DNA from: Lacisediminimonas profundi | GTDB lineage: Bacteria > Pseudomonadota > Gammaproteobacteria > Burkholderiales > Burkholderiaceae_D | Direction of reading: 5' to 3' | Assembly (NCBI RefSeq): GCF_008831265.1 | Contig: NZ_VTTH01000007.1 | Coordinates: 205,325 to 269,324, forward strand | Length of the DNA stretch: 64,000 nt | Part shown: piece after piece, positions 1 to 9,054 of the stretch | How the letters are laid out: every line of letters begins with the position of its first letter | Numbering within the stretch: position 1 is the first letter of the stretch | Notes under the pieces: generated by a model | What the model saw: only the letters and a program-made list of their open reading frames with translations | The model's database searches: none | Told to the model about the DNA's origin: nothing | Program-made: the position numbers and the translations under genes

Positions 1-123
1 ATCGGAGGACGGTGCACAAACAGCGATACAGTCGGCTTCAGCGTCGGCGTGCAGGGCAAGCAGGACCTGGGTCACAAGTTCCCGGGTCGTTCCAAGCACC
101 ACGAATTTTCTAGGCAAAGCCAT
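1..123 (-). CDS. 5' end of a gene cut by the window edge
   Basis: An open frame on the minus strand starts with ATG at 123 and runs off the window at position 1 after 41 codons. It begins MALPRKFVVLGTTRELV and continues with a hydrophobic helix-like stretch. A G-rich stretch just upstream of the ATG could serve as ribosome-binding site, and a TTG in the same frame lies six bases further on. The start overlaps the last 14 bases of the upstream oxidoreductase gene, which suggests translational coupling in one operon. The VVLGTTRE start resembles the pre-ATP-grasp nucleotide-fold strand of ATP-grasp ligases, which occur in such clusters, but too little is present to name it. Confidence 0.55.
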   Translation of the reverse strand, partial: MALPRKFVVLGTTRELVTQVLLALHADAEADCIAVCAPSSD

Positions 124-1333
124 TCTGCCCCCGCTGCAGCATGCCGGCGGGTCTCAGATGCCGGGACAGCGTGCGCGAGGCAAAGCGGGCGCCGGCGGCG
201 AAGCGCATCACAGGTCCGAATGTGCTGGCGGCGATCGGGCCGGCGAAGTACAGGCCAGGTACGGAAGATTCGAAGTTCGCTGACAGCCGTGGCATCTTGC
301 CGACCAGCTGCAGTTGGTCCAGCAGTTCCGGGCCGAGGAAAGGCAGGCGGCGCACATCCGGCTCGTATCCCGTGGCCGCAATCACATGGTCAGCCTCCAG
401 CCTGCGCTCGCTTCCATCCGGGCCACGCAGCCGCAGACACACACGCCCCCCATCGGCTTGCGCCGCTGTCAGCGCATATCCAAGACACAGGGATAGCGAC
501 GCGGCGCGTTCCTTCATGCACCAACCGCCGGAAGGGCCGAGCAAAGCCTTGGCGGTCCGGACGCGATAGCCATCAGGCAGATGGCGATAGGCCCAGGGCA
601 TTCCGGAAAAGACGTATTGATACCAGCCGGGACCGATCGGGGACAGCGGCCAGCGTATCCGGTCCAGCCACGACCGTCCCGGCCCGCCCCAGACGCTGCC
701 GAAATTCAAGTAGTCCTTGCGTGCGATCAAGCTGACTCTGGCGCCCGATTCGTGCAGCAGGACTGCGGTGTCGATAGCGGATGCGCCACTGCCCAGGACA
801 GCCACGTCCTTGCCGCGGAAGCTGCCCAGGTCGGAATGATCGGCACTGTGGGAATGCAAGTGCGCAGGCAGCCCGGACAACTGCGATGGGACATGGCGAA
901 AATAGTCCAGTCCGACCGTCAGGATCACTGCCCGCGCATCGAACGATGTCCCGTTCTGCATTTGCAAATTGAAGCCGTCGCGGCAGGGCGAAAGCATCGC
1001 CAGCTGCTCGTCCTCCAGTTGCGGGACGAAGCGCCTCTGGAACGCCTCGCCATAGGCGATGAAGGTCTCGATCGGGATGCCCACTCCAAGGTCGTCGTAG
1101 GGAAGGTCGTGCTCCCGGCAGAATTGCGCAAGCGTGAAGCTTCCACTTGGCTCATGGAGATTGGACGCAAAGCCGGCGGACTTCAGCAGCATTCCTTTGG
1201 GCATGTTGTTGCGCCAACTGTGCATCGCACTGCCGATCACCCGGCATGCAGTCTCCTCTCCTGACATATGCGCGGCCGTCGACAGTCCGAACGGACCGGC
1301 ACCGACAATGGCGACAGGCGGCGTGGCCTTCAT
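110..1333 (-). CDS. FAD-dependent NAD(P)-binding oxidoreductase (FMO/ornithine-monooxygenase-like)
   Basis: A 407-residue two-dinucleotide-fold flavoprotein. The N-terminus VAIVGAGPFGLSTA (residues 7-20) is an FAD-binding GxGxxG fold. A second glycine motif, VAVLGSGASAIDTA (about 177-190), would bind NAD(P)H. An ATGYEPDVR segment near the C-terminus is the usual ATG motif of this superfamily. It is probably a cytosolic monooxygenase or reductase; the substrate cannot be read. The ATG at 1333 follows a GGAGG-like ribosome site. It lies 21 nt after the acyltransferase at 1355 and overlaps the next gene by 14 nt, so it belongs to a minus-strand operon with two FemAB-like proteins, opposite a polysaccharide deacetylase. 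Confidence 0.85.
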   Translation of the reverse strand: MKATPPVAIVGAGPFGLSTAAHMSGEETACRVIGSAMHSWRNNMPKGMLLKSAGFASNLHEPSGSFTLAQFCREHDLPYDDLGVGIPIETFIAYGEAFQRRFVPQLEDEQLAMLSPCRDGFNLQMQNGTSFDARAVILTVGLDYFRHVPSQLSGLPAHLHSHSADHSDLGSFRGKDVAVLGSGASAIDTAVLLHESGARVSLIARKDYLNFGSVWGGPGRSWLDRIRWPLSPIGPGWYQYVFSGMPWAYRHLPDGYRVRTAKALLGPSGGWCMKERAASLSLCLGYALTAAQADGGRVCLRLRGPDGSERRLEADHVIAATGYEPDVRRLPFLGPELLDQLQLVGKMPRLSANFESSVPGLYFAGPIAASTFGPVMRFAAGARFASRTLSRHLRPAGMLQRGQNGFA

Positions 1334-1354
1334 GATGTCCTCCCTCGAATTCGG

Positions 1355-2605
1355 TCACCCGGACCGGGTCCTGGTTTTAAATCCATCGGCCTGCCCCGGG
1401 CCCGGAACATCGGCCCGCATCAGCGCCGCCCTCATGGCGTGGTACAGCGGCTTCAGGCGCGACTTCCCGGTGCTCTTCAGGCGGCTCAGGCGCCCCACCG
1501 GCGTGCTGTTGAAGCTGCGGATCCTGCGCACTTCGTAATGCGCCGGCAACCAGTCGCTGTGCCATTCCATGTCGGCCACAAGATTGAGGTAGCGGAAGCC
1601 CCCTTGTTCCACACCGTCTCGCAGCACATGATCGAGCAGGACATTCCCGGGGCTGAGATGCGCGTGCTGCTCGTCATAGGCCATCTTGAGAAGGTAGAGC
1701 GTGTCCCCCTCAATCAGGCAGAAATGCGCCGCGATAACCTGCCCGTCGATCGCCAGGCAATTCAGGCGGACCCGGCGATTCGGCGCGAATTCCATGATCA
1801 GCCTGTGATAGAACGCTTCGAGCGAGGGATCGAGGGCGATGGCGGTACCGCTGCCGGCAAGCCCCTTCCATCCGGCCGCTTCGATACGCAGGAACTCGGA
1901 GAAGCCGCGCTCCACCTCGTCGGTCTCGACCGTCGAAAAATACCTTGCGCCATGAACCTTGGCCCAGCGGTTGTGGGCCTTCTTCAGGTTCGCCTGGAAA
2001 TTTTTCGAGAAACCCTTGACCATCCGCTCAAAGGGCGGCTCGCACACGAAATAGGCGCACGGAGACAGCGCCTTGATTTCGAACTGCTCCTCATCGAGTC
2101 CGGCCAGCGGCGATTCGGCGAGAACCGGACCAAAGCGCATCAGGTCCCAGTCCGGCATCTGCCCGCGCCCCAGGCTTGAACGCAAGCCTTGCAGCAGTGC
2201 CGGCAAATCCGCGCCAGGCCTCAATAGCATGTCGTGGAAAGGCAGGTGCGCATGCTCGGGAAAGGCCAACTCACGCCGGGGCAGTCCCATCCAGCGCACG
2301 ACCCGGTACTGCATTGGAAGGATTGCGACTGGTCCCAGAGCGTCGCGAAACAGGAAAAAATGAAGGGAGTCCGGGTCGGGCTCGAGGGTTTCGAGATAGG
2401 CACGCCACCATCCCTGGCCATGACAAATGCGCGGACGCGCAAGCTGTGCCGCAAGATGCGACCAGTCCTCTGCCAGGGACGCCAGCCCACCAAGGCCCCG
2501 ATAAGCTTCGATGGCCATGCTCGCATCGGCCGCCATGTCATTGCGTCCGATGTGAAAAAATGCCAGTGCTTGTGCTGTGATCCATAACTCTGCCAGCCGG
2601 AACAC
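1355..2605 (-). CDS. FemAB/BioF2-type GNAT acyltransferase
   Basis: A 416-residue soluble protein with the pattern of the FemAB/BioF2 (Acetyltransf_6) family: a KGFSKNFQANLKKAHNR segment in the middle, then a FYHRLIMEFAPNRRVRLNCL region and AAHFCLIEGDTLYLLKMAYD followed by SPGNVLLDHVL near the C-terminus. Members transfer acyl or aminoacyl groups during surface-polymer or exopolysaccharide modification. The start is uncertain: the ATG at 2605 gives the longest form, while ATG at 2536 (MAADASMAIEAYRG) gives 393 residues and begins closer to the conserved part. It is a paralogue of the next gene upstream and sits directly before the flavin oxidoreductase. The acyl donor and acceptor cannot be deduced. 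Confidence 0.8.
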   Translation of the reverse strand: MFRLAELWITAQALAFFHIGRNDMAADASMAIEAYRGLGGLASLAEDWSHLAAQLARPRICHGQGWWRAYLETLEPDPDSLHFFLFRDALGPVAILPMQYRVVRWMGLPRRELAFPEHAHLPFHDMLLRPGADLPALLQGLRSSLGRGQMPDWDLMRFGPVLAESPLAGLDEEQFEIKALSPCAYFVCEPPFERMVKGFSKNFQANLKKAHNRWAKVHGARYFSTVETDEVERGFSEFLRIEAAGWKGLAGSGTAIALDPSLEAFYHRLIMEFAPNRRVRLNCLAIDGQVIAAHFCLIEGDTLYLLKMAYDEQHAHLSPGNVLLDHVLRDGVEQGGFRYLNLVADMEWHSDWLPAHYEVRRIRSFNSTPVGRLSRLKSTGKSRLKPLYHAMRAALMRADVPGPGQADGFKTRTRSG

Positions 2606-2765
2606 TCATTCAAGTCGTCTGCGTGTTTGTGCGTGTATTTTGCAGACCCGTTCGACCCATTCGGTCGCATCACAGATCATTATCAACACGAGCTGCCACT
2701 CGGCCTTGTTCTTGCTCAATGCCGTAGATGCGTGCCGGCGCGACATGAATTTCCTCTCCAGGTGC

Positions 2766-3917
2766 TCAGCGTTCGACCGGGCTCGCGCGGTTCCCGCGGT
2801 ATGCAAGCAGCGTGTCTCGGCCCCGCTTCACGATGTCTGCCAGTACGAACTTCAGACGTGGACGCTGCAAGGAAATCCATTGCAGGCTGGTTTGCGACGT
2901 CGCGAGACTTGCCTTGTAGCGGCTCTCGCCTGCCATCAGGTCAAAGACGCAGGCGCCCTGCTGCGCATGGTGCCGCGCGGCTGATACCAGGCAGACCAGC
3001 CCGGGTTTCAACTTCCCGTCCTGCTCGAACACGAATCCGCTGGCGTAGTTTCCTACCCAGCCGCGGTGGATGAAGTTATAGAGATAACCGATCTCGGATT
3101 CTCCGGCGCTCACGCGGAGAAGCTCCACGCCTCCCTGCGGGTGGCAGCGGCGGATCAGGTCGCGGTGGAAGCGCTCGAAGAAGGGATTGGAAAACGCGCC
3201 CGGCTTGCCGCGGCGGACCCACGTGGCCTGGTGCAGCGACTTCAATCGATCGAGAAATTCGAGTGCTTGCGCAAGGTCGTGCGCCGGCGTCACCGACAGC
3301 GCCCCGCGCCGCGCATAGTGCTGCAGCGAGCGGCGGATCTGGTACCGCGTATTGGCGCTCAGGCATGACAGATGGGTACGACCGGAGTCCTGCAGTGCGC
3401 GCAAATCGATCGCCGAGGCTGGCTGCTCGTCAATCAGGCGGACCACAAGATCGATACCGGATGCAGAAGCGGCATAGGCGGCATAAGCAGGAGGTACCCC
3501 GCTCAAGCGCAATTCATCCCATGCGCCAACGCCATCCAGCCGCTTCTGCAGCATCAGGTGGCGCAGCACCGATTCGATCACGGGCCGCTCCCATCGCCGA
3601 TCCACCAGGAATCCGTTGTACTCGATATAGAGCGCGTCGATCCGCGGGTCGCCGCTTTCGTGCAGCAGCAGTGACTTCACCGGCAGCCAGCCATTGCGCC
3701 AGCTCCACGAGGCATGCACTATGCCGAGGCCAACGGTCTGGCCCTCGATCGAGGCCTTCAGCAGGATCGGGCGCAAACGGGTCTGCGCCAGCCAGCAGCC
3801 GATCCAGCTCCAGGATTGAAAGAAGCTTGGGTCGGCGCGCGTTTCCAGTTCACGCCACTCTACCTCCAGCGCGCACAGGTCATCCACCTGGCAGCTTGTA
3901 ATGGCGATGGGCTGCAT
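2766..3917 (-). CDS. FemAB/BioF2-type GNAT acyltransferase (second copy)
   Basis: A 383-residue protein of the same FemAB/BioF2 family as its downstream neighbour. Visible features are the N-terminal PSFFQSWSWIGCWLAQ block, the central SANTRYQIRRSLQHYARRG segment typical of the family, and ESEIGYLYNFIHRGWVGNYA followed by KPGLVCLVSAARHHAQQG at the C-terminus. It should act in the cytoplasm on a lipid-linked or nucleotide-linked precursor, by family analogy. It is probably the first gene of the minus-strand operon and is divergent from the polysaccharide deacetylase; the 179-bp gap between them would hold both promoters. A gap of about 160 bp separates it from the second copy. Confidence 0.8.
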   Translation of the reverse strand: MQPIAITSCQVDDLCALEVEWRELETRADPSFFQSWSWIGCWLAQTRLRPILLKASIEGQTVGLGIVHASWSWRNGWLPVKSLLLHESGDPRIDALYIEYNGFLVDRRWERPVIESVLRHLMLQKRLDGVGAWDELRLSGVPPAYAAYAASASGIDLVVRLIDEQPASAIDLRALQDSGRTHLSCLSANTRYQIRRSLQHYARRGALSVTPAHDLAQALEFLDRLKSLHQATWVRRGKPGAFSNPFFERFHRDLIRRCHPQGGVELLRVSAGESEIGYLYNFIHRGWVGNYASGFVFEQDGKLKPGLVCLVSAARHHAQQGACVFDLMAGESRYKASLATSQTSLQWISLQRPRLKFVLADIVKRGRDTLLAYRGNRASPVER

Positions 3918-4096
3918 GCATTCCCCGGGCAGTCAGATGCTCAAGGATTACACGGTCGGCGGCGCGGCAAGCTTGCGCCATGTCATATCAGGCTTCGCTT
4001 TCGACTGCGGCCCGAAACAATGTCGCCGCGAGCTTGTCAATTCTTTCAAGCGAACCTGTGATCTGGTAAAGAATCACGGGAGGGGATCGCATCAGT

Positions 4097-5173
4097 GTGA
4101 ACGTAACAATGAGAGTGTCCATCGCGGCGGCCATGATCAAATATGCCAACCTCCCGCCTGCGTTACCGCCTCTCCTGGCGGTCGTGGTCGACACCGAAGA
4201 GGAATTCGACTGGGGGAGGCCGCTGGATCGGTCCGAGGTCGGCGTCACATCGATTCCCTGCCAGGAACGGATGCAGGAGATCTTCAGCCGGTACGGGATC
4301 ATTCCGACTTACGTCATGGATTATCCGGCGGCGACCACCCCGCTTTCACGCGACTATCTGCGCCGGCTGCACAAGGATGGATTGTGCGAGATCGGGGCGC
4401 ATCTGCACCCTTGGGTCAATCCACCGTACGAGGAGGAGGTCTGTAACAGGAATTCATTTCCTGGCAATCTTCCGCCTGATCTGGAGCGCAGGAAATTGGC
4501 GGCGCTCACCCAAGCGATCCAGGAAAATTTTGGCATCCGGCCGCGCATCTACAAGGCGGGACGATACGGGATTGGCCCCAGCACAATGGAAATCCTCGAA
4601 GAACTCGGCTTCGAGATAGACCTCAGCGTGGCGCCCCACACCAGCTTCCGTGCATCGGAGGGTCCGGACTTCCGCTCGCATGCTGACCGGCCCTGGCTTG
4701 CCGGTGCTTCGCAACGCATCCTGGAGATCCCGCTATCGATCGGCTTTGCCGGGCCGCTCGCGCCGGTCGGCCCGACGATGTTTCGCCTGATTGACCAACC
4801 ACTCGGCCGCCGCCTGCATCTACCGGGGCTGCTTGCCCGCACGCGGCTGCTGGAGCGGATTTGTTTAACACCCGAGCATGTCGACCTGAGCGCGCAGATG
4901 CGGCTGACCCGCTCCCTGCTCAAGCAGGGGAAACGGGTATTCAGCTTTTGCTATCACAGCCCCTCGCTGGCCGTGGGCCATACGCCTTACGTTCGCTCCG
5001 AAGAACAACTGCGTGACTTCCTGTCCACCTGCGATGCGTACTTCCGCTTCTTCTCGGAGGAGATCGGCGGGCAGTTCATTTCAATGTCGAAGCTGCAGCG
5101 CGCCCTTGCGCCGGCAGCTCGCAGTTCACATCCTGGTCTTGAACCGCCGCCGTATCTGGACATCCGGACATGA
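4097..5173 (+). CDS. Polysaccharide deacetylase family protein (WalW-like)
   Basis: About 358 residues. The motif VVDTEEEFDWG near residue 30 is the metal-binding and catalytic Asp region of NodB-type deacetylases. IGAHLHPWVNPP near residue 100 supplies the metal-binding histidines, and FCYHSPSL near the C-terminus the late active-site histidine. It would remove N- or O-acetyl groups from a surface polysaccharide. The longest frame starts with GTG at 4097; ATG at 4109 or 4133 is also possible and the ribosome site does not decide. No signal peptide is evident, as in WalW-type members. It is divergent from the FemAB-like genes, so the cluster probably builds or modifies an extracellular glycan. 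Confidence 0.85.
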   Translation: MNVTMRVSIAAAMIKYANLPPALPPLLAVVVDTEEEFDWGRPLDRSEVGVTSIPCQERMQEIFSRYGIIPTYVMDYPAATTPLSRDYLRRLHKDGLCEIGAHLHPWVNPPYEEEVCNRNSFPGNLPPDLERRKLAALTQAIQENFGIRPRIYKAGRYGIGPSTMEILEELGFEIDLSVAPHTSFRASEGPDFRSHADRPWLAGASQRILEIPLSIGFAGPLAPVGPTMFRLIDQPLGRRLHLPGLLARTRLLERICLTPEHVDLSAQMRLTRSLLKQGKRVFSFCYHSPSLAVGHTPYVRSEEQLRDFLSTCDAYFRFFSEEIGGQFISMSKLQRALAPAARSSHPGLEPPPYLDIRT

Positions 5174-5210
5174 AAAAACCCGGCAGGTCGAACTGACCTT
5201 CCGGGTTTTT
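5173..5210. terminator. Bidirectional rho-independent terminator
   Basis: A hairpin with arms AAAACCCGG..AGGTC and GACCT..CCGGGTTTT, flanked by an A-run on the left and a T-run on the right. It lies between the convergent deacetylase gene and the Ala/Lys-rich gene and can stop transcription from both sides. Confidence 0.85.
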
Positions 5211-5238
5211 CTGAAACCGGCAACCAGGGCAAACAGGA

Positions 5239-5622
5239 TTACTTGCTGGTAGCTGCTTTCACGTCGGCCTTGCCTTCTGCTTTCACTGCAGCGGTATCCG
5301 CTTTCGCGGCTGACTTGTCAGCAGCTGCATTGGATTTTGTGCTCTTGGCTTTAGCGTCGGCTTTGGCCTTTGCTTTTTTTGCTTTGGCTTCAGCTCTGGC
5401 CTTTGCTTTGGCAGCCTTGGCTTCTGCCTTGTCCACTTTCACGTCTGCTTTGGCATCGACCTTCGCCTCGCTCTTTTCTGCTTTGGTGTCTGACTTCGCG
5501 GCCTTGGTTTCAGCCTTGATGACAGCCGGTGTAGCAGGAACTGCTGGCGTAGCAGGAGTAGCCTGGGCAAAAGCGGAAGATGCAAACAAACCGGCGACGA
5601 GAACAGCGATTACTTTATTCAT
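5239..5622 (-). CDS. Secreted alanine/lysine-rich low-complexity protein
   Basis: A 127-residue protein starting at ATG 5622 after an AAGGGGATCTC ribosome site. Residues 1-20 (MNKVIAVLVAGLFASSAFAQ) form a typical Sec signal peptide with an AFA cleavage site. Then comes ATPATPAVPATPAV and a long Ala/Lys/Asp tract built of AKAD, AKAE and KAKA steps, which resembles histone-H1-like or PHA-granule-type low-complexity proteins. The longer open frame upstream to 5916 is antisense to the YihY gene and is not credible. Function is unknown; a periplasmic, highly charged, possibly helical or disordered protein is inferred. It is followed by a strong terminator. Confidence 0.7.
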   Translation of the reverse strand: MNKVIAVLVAGLFASSAFAQATPATPAVPATPAVIKAETKAAKSDTKAEKSEAKVDAKADVKVDKAEAKAAKAKARAEAKAKKAKAKADAKAKSTKSNAAADKSAAKADTAAVKAEGKADVKAATSK

Positions 5623-5755
5623 GAGATCCCCTTGGGTTCGATCAGTCTGAAAAGCGGGAGCTCTTCGTGGCTGTGTGTATGTAACGTAAATTTTGCAGCC
5701 CCAGTTGACCCCTGGTTCGAAACAAGATGTAAGCGGAAACGAAAGTCGCCTTCTG

Positions 5756-6733
5756 CTACTTGCTCGTGTTGTCGTCATCGATGTCGGCTTCCTCTGCAGC
5801 GGCCTGCTTTGCTTCGACGAGCGGCGGATCGGGACGCGTGCTCGTGACCTGGCCAGGAATGAGGGGCGCGGCAGGAGGCAAGGCCTGCTCCTTGCGCGAA
5901 CCAAAGGTAAGCGCATAAGCCCAGGTGAATTCGGCCCCCATCAGGAAAATCTGGGCCGAGTAGTAGACCCATACCAGCACCACCACCAATGACCCTGCGG
6001 CGCCGAATACCGACGTCACGCCGCTCTTGCCAATATATAGCCCGATAGCAAATTTCCCGATGGTAAACAGCAATGCAGTCACCGCGGCGCCTACCCACAC
6101 GTCGGCCCAATCGACTCGCGCCCGCGGCATGATCTTGTAGATCATCGCAAACACGGTCGTCATGAGCCCGAAGCTGACCAGGAAGTTGACTACATTGGCA
6201 AGCGTCTGCCAATCCGCAAATAGCGGCCCCCAGAATTTTCCGAGTGCCGCCAGCAAGGCGCTGACCACCAGCGACACGGTCAACAGGAACCCGATGCCCA
6301 AGATCATGCCGAACGACAGTAGTCGCGCCCGAAGCAAGCTCCAGATGCCGCCCTTGGTCCTCTTTGGTACGCGCCAGATTCGATCCAGCGCATCCTGCAA
6401 TTCACCGAATACCGTGGTGGCGCCGATCAACAGCAAGGCGGTTCCGACCAACATCGCGGCAATGCTTTCCGCCGGCTGGCTGACGCTGAGAAGCAGGGCC
6501 TGCACTGTTTTCGCGCCATCAGCTCCCATCAGTTCATGCATCTGGCCAAGTATTTCGCCACGCGCAGCGTCGACGCCAAAAATGAGTCCCGCAACCGAGA
6601 TGACGATCAACAACAATGGCGCGATCGAAAACATGGTGTAGTAGGCCAATGCCGCGCCCATGCTCTGCGCATAGTCGTCAATCCAGGACGAGGCTGCAGC
6701 CTTGATCAGGATCCAGATATTTTTAAAAGTCAT
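5756..6733 (-). CDS. YihY/BrkB-family inner-membrane protein
   Basis: A membrane protein of about 325 residues in the YihY/virulence factor BrkB family (once annotated as RNase BN). It begins MTFKNIWILIKAAASSW and carries the family signature DYAQSMGAALAYYTMFSIAPLLLI in the first membrane helix, then several hydrophobic segments, including one rich in Val near the end (SLVVVLVWVYYSAQIFLMGAEFTWAYA). The hydrophilic tail ends in acidic residues. The frame is open to ATG 6781; ATG 6733 is chosen because conservation begins there, though MEQAAH at 6751 is possible. Function is unknown in the family. It precedes the Ala/Lys-rich gene and follows AsmA on the same strand. Confidence 0.85.
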   Translation of the reverse strand: MTFKNIWILIKAAASSWIDDYAQSMGAALAYYTMFSIAPLLLIVISVAGLIFGVDAARGEILGQMHELMGADGAKTVQALLLSVSQPAESIAAMLVGTALLLIGATTVFGELQDALDRIWRVPKRTKGGIWSLLRARLLSFGMILGIGFLLTVSLVVSALLAALGKFWGPLFADWQTLANVVNFLVSFGLMTTVFAMIYKIMPRARVDWADVWVGAAVTALLFTIGKFAIGLYIGKSGVTSVFGAAGSLVVVLVWVYYSAQIFLMGAEFTWAYALTFGSRKEQALPPAAPLIPGQVTSTRPDPPLVEAKQAAAEEADIDDDNTSK

Positions 6734-6817
6734 GTGTGCTGCCTGCTCCATGCATTTCCGGGTCACCGGGGCGATACGCATCCCGTGCCCGATTGTGTTC
6801 CCGGGCGCCCCGCACGG

Positions 6818-8905
6818 TTAGAGGTTCCTTGCCCGCACCGGAACCACGGACTTGCTGCGCACCACCTTGCCGGGTGGCGGCGCCACCGGCTTGACGCGGG
6901 CGGCCGCTAGCAGCCTGGCGCAGTCACCGTTCGCCTTTGGTCCGGCAGTTATCAGCGGCAGTACCGCCGCCACCGGCGCCAGCACGCCCAGGGCAATCGC
7001 CCCTCCCGCCTTCAATGCCATGACGCCCTTGTCCACGCTGACGACCGGCTGCTTGAAGCGTCCTTGCACATAAAGCGGCGCCCGCAGGGAGAACACCCGC
7101 AGGCCCTTGCTGCCAGGCTTGATCGTCAAGTCCAGCTGCTCGTCGGCCAAGCTGATGTCACCGCTCACCTCCAGCAGCGCATCCTCGGTATCGATGGTGA
7201 AACTCCGCGCATGCATCAGCCCCTTGTTGACCGCAAAATCGGCGGCCATGCAATTCAGCTTTACCTGCTTGTCCCCGGTCAGCGTAGCAAGCACCACGCT
7301 ACCGATATTGAGTCCCATTTTTTCGAGCATGATCTTGCTGACCGTACCCTTGCTGATGAAGGTCTTGAATTCGCCATTGGATGCGCCCATCAGGCTTGCG
7401 ATTGAATTGCCCACCGCGGAAAGCGAGGCATCGCCATTGATTTCTCCTGCGCTCTCCTTCAGCAGGTCGACGCCAGGAAACAGTAGTTTGAGCTTGAGTC
7501 CGCGGGCGGCCGCCTTGATCTCGCCCTTGATCACGTTCTCGCCGGTGGTGCCGCCATCAAGCTTGATGTCGGACGTGATGCTACCGCCAGCGACATCGAA
7601 ATTCAGCGGCTTCAGACTCAGGATCCCGTCCTTCAAGTGCAGATTCGTGCTGAGCTTTTCGAGCGGGAGGTTTTTGTCTTTAATGATCTTTTCGGCGCTG
7701 AATTTGATGTCGGCATCAATGCCGGTCCAGCGTTGGCTGGCGAACGGCTCCACCGGAAACGCCTTGTTTGCAGGCTGCACTGCCGGGGCGCCGCGCTTTC
7801 GCTTGCTGGCGTTCGAGTCGGCGCCGATCAATGGAGCGAGGTCGGAAAACTTCAGTAGATGCGAAACCACCGTCCCGGATAGCAGCGGGCGCGGCGTGGC
7901 GGACTGGTAGTCGAGTGTGCCCCTGATATCGCTGCTGCCGACCTTGCCCTGAAAGTCCTTGTACGTCCAGTGGCCACCGCCGGCGCCCAGGATACCGATC
8001 AGGTGTCCCTCGGTGGTGAATGGCGGTGTTTCGGGCAGGACCAGTCCAGTGAAGGCGTCAAGCCGCGCCATGCTGACGCCTGAAATCTTCAGTTTCATGT
8101 CCAGCGCTGCCAGCTTGCTCGGCTTGGTCAGCGTTCCGGCAAGGTCGATCGCTGTTTTCCCGAGCTTGAGACTGGCGAGAATCGGATACGGCGCGGTCTG
8201 GTTTTGCAGCGACAGGACACCGCCCGCCTTGCCTTCCCCGCTGGCCGGCTCGCCCTTGAAGCGTCCATGCAGCTTCCACCCCACTCCATAAATCGGGTCG
8301 GCATCCAGCGTGTCGATCGCCATCGTCAGGTCAGCGCGACTGATGGCATCCACCAGCCGGATACTGCCTTTGCTGAAGCGAATCAGCTTTATTTCCAGCC
8401 CCCATGGAGACGGCTGGTCGCTGGCGCGGAAAGTCCAGTTATTGATGCCGCTGGCGTTGCGTGCAAGATGGACTGATGGCGCATCGAAGCCGAGAGCGGG
8501 AATGACAATTTTCTTGTCCAGCAGCGCAAACGGATTCAGTGAGAATGACAGCTCACCGATAGTGGCCATGTCGCTGGCCGCGGATACGGACGAGCCCACA
8601 GGCACAACGGCGTCCAGCGCCGGCGGATTGCCGATGTGGACGTCTCTTGCCACCAGATGCGGCCACGGAATCATCCGCCGCCAGCCTTCGCTCTGCTGGC
8701 CCGCGCCGTGCTCGCCCAACCATGTCACCGAAAGGTCGCCCGTAATGGCAAATGGACGGCCCAGCGCCTCACTGGCGCGGGCATTCAGCCACGGCCTGGC
8801 GCGGTTCCAGTCAAAATTCTGCAGCACGACCAGCGCAATCGCCGCGATGCCAATGATTGCCGCGCCGACAGCAATCGCGATTGCCTTGCGGCGCGACGGC
8901 TTCAC
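6818..8905 (-). CDS. AsmA-family outer-membrane-biogenesis-type protein
   Basis: Read from GTG at 8905 this is a 695-residue protein (VKPSRRKAIAIAVGAAII). It has one N-terminal membrane helix, the AsmA start FDWNRARPWLNARASEALGRPFAITGDLSV, and long beta-rich repeats with a C-terminal AsmA_2-like part (SISLADEQLDLTIKPGSKGLRVFSLRAPLYVQGRF). Family members are inner-membrane-anchored periplasmic bridge proteins linked to phospholipid transport and outer-membrane assembly. The GTG overlaps the stop of the upstream DUF3096 gene as GTGA, a translational-coupling arrangement. The open frame continues upstream to 9082, but that part overlaps DUF3096 and looks non-coding, so the shorter start is preferred. 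Confidence 0.85.
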   Translation of the reverse strand: MKPSRRKAIAIAVGAAIIGIAAIALVVLQNFDWNRARPWLNARASEALGRPFAITGDLSVTWLGEHGAGQQSEGWRRMIPWPHLVARDVHIGNPPALDAVVPVGSSVSAASDMATIGELSFSLNPFALLDKKIVIPALGFDAPSVHLARNASGINNWTFRASDQPSPWGLEIKLIRFSKGSIRLVDAISRADLTMAIDTLDADPIYGVGWKLHGRFKGEPASGEGKAGGVLSLQNQTAPYPILASLKLGKTAIDLAGTLTKPSKLAALDMKLKISGVSMARLDAFTGLVLPETPPFTTEGHLIGILGAGGGHWTYKDFQGKVGSSDIRGTLDYQSATPRPLLSGTVVSHLLKFSDLAPLIGADSNASKRKRGAPAVQPANKAFPVEPFASQRWTGIDADIKFSAEKIIKDKNLPLEKLSTNLHLKDGILSLKPLNFDVAGGSITSDIKLDGGTTGENVIKGEIKAAARGLKLKLLFPGVDLLKESAGEINGDASLSAVGNSIASLMGASNGEFKTFISKGTVSKIMLEKMGLNIGSVVLATLTGDKQVKLNCMAADFAVNKGLMHARSFTIDTEDALLEVSGDISLADEQLDLTIKPGSKGLRVFSLRAPLYVQGRFKQPVVSVDKGVMALKAGGAIALGVLAPVAAVLPLITAGPKANGDCARLLAAARVKPVAPPPGKVVRSKSVVPVRARNL

Positions 8906-9054
8906 CGAAACAGGCTGCCGCTGCCGAACAGGCCGACCAGGCCGACCACGATCAAATAGACTGCAACGATGGTGGACAGCAGGCGCGGTATTACCAGGAT
9001 CAGGATCCCGGCGAAAATGGACACGACAGGGACAAGGCTGAGGGTGATGTTCAC
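8902..9054 (-). CDS. DUF3096 small membrane protein
   Basis: A 50-residue hydrophobic peptide beginning with GTG at 9054 (read as MNITLSLVPVVSIFAGILIL) and ending GLVGLFGSGSLFR. Two membrane helices separated by IPRLL match the DUF3096 family of 45-60 residue inner-membrane proteins. The conserved NITLSL start fixes the GTG, although the frame is open to 9153. Its stop overlaps the AsmA start by four bases. Function is unknown; coupling to an AsmA-type protein may point to the envelope. Confidence 0.75.
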   Translation of the reverse strand: MNITLSLVPVVSIFAGILILVIPRLLSTIVAVYLIVVGLVGLFGSGSLFR

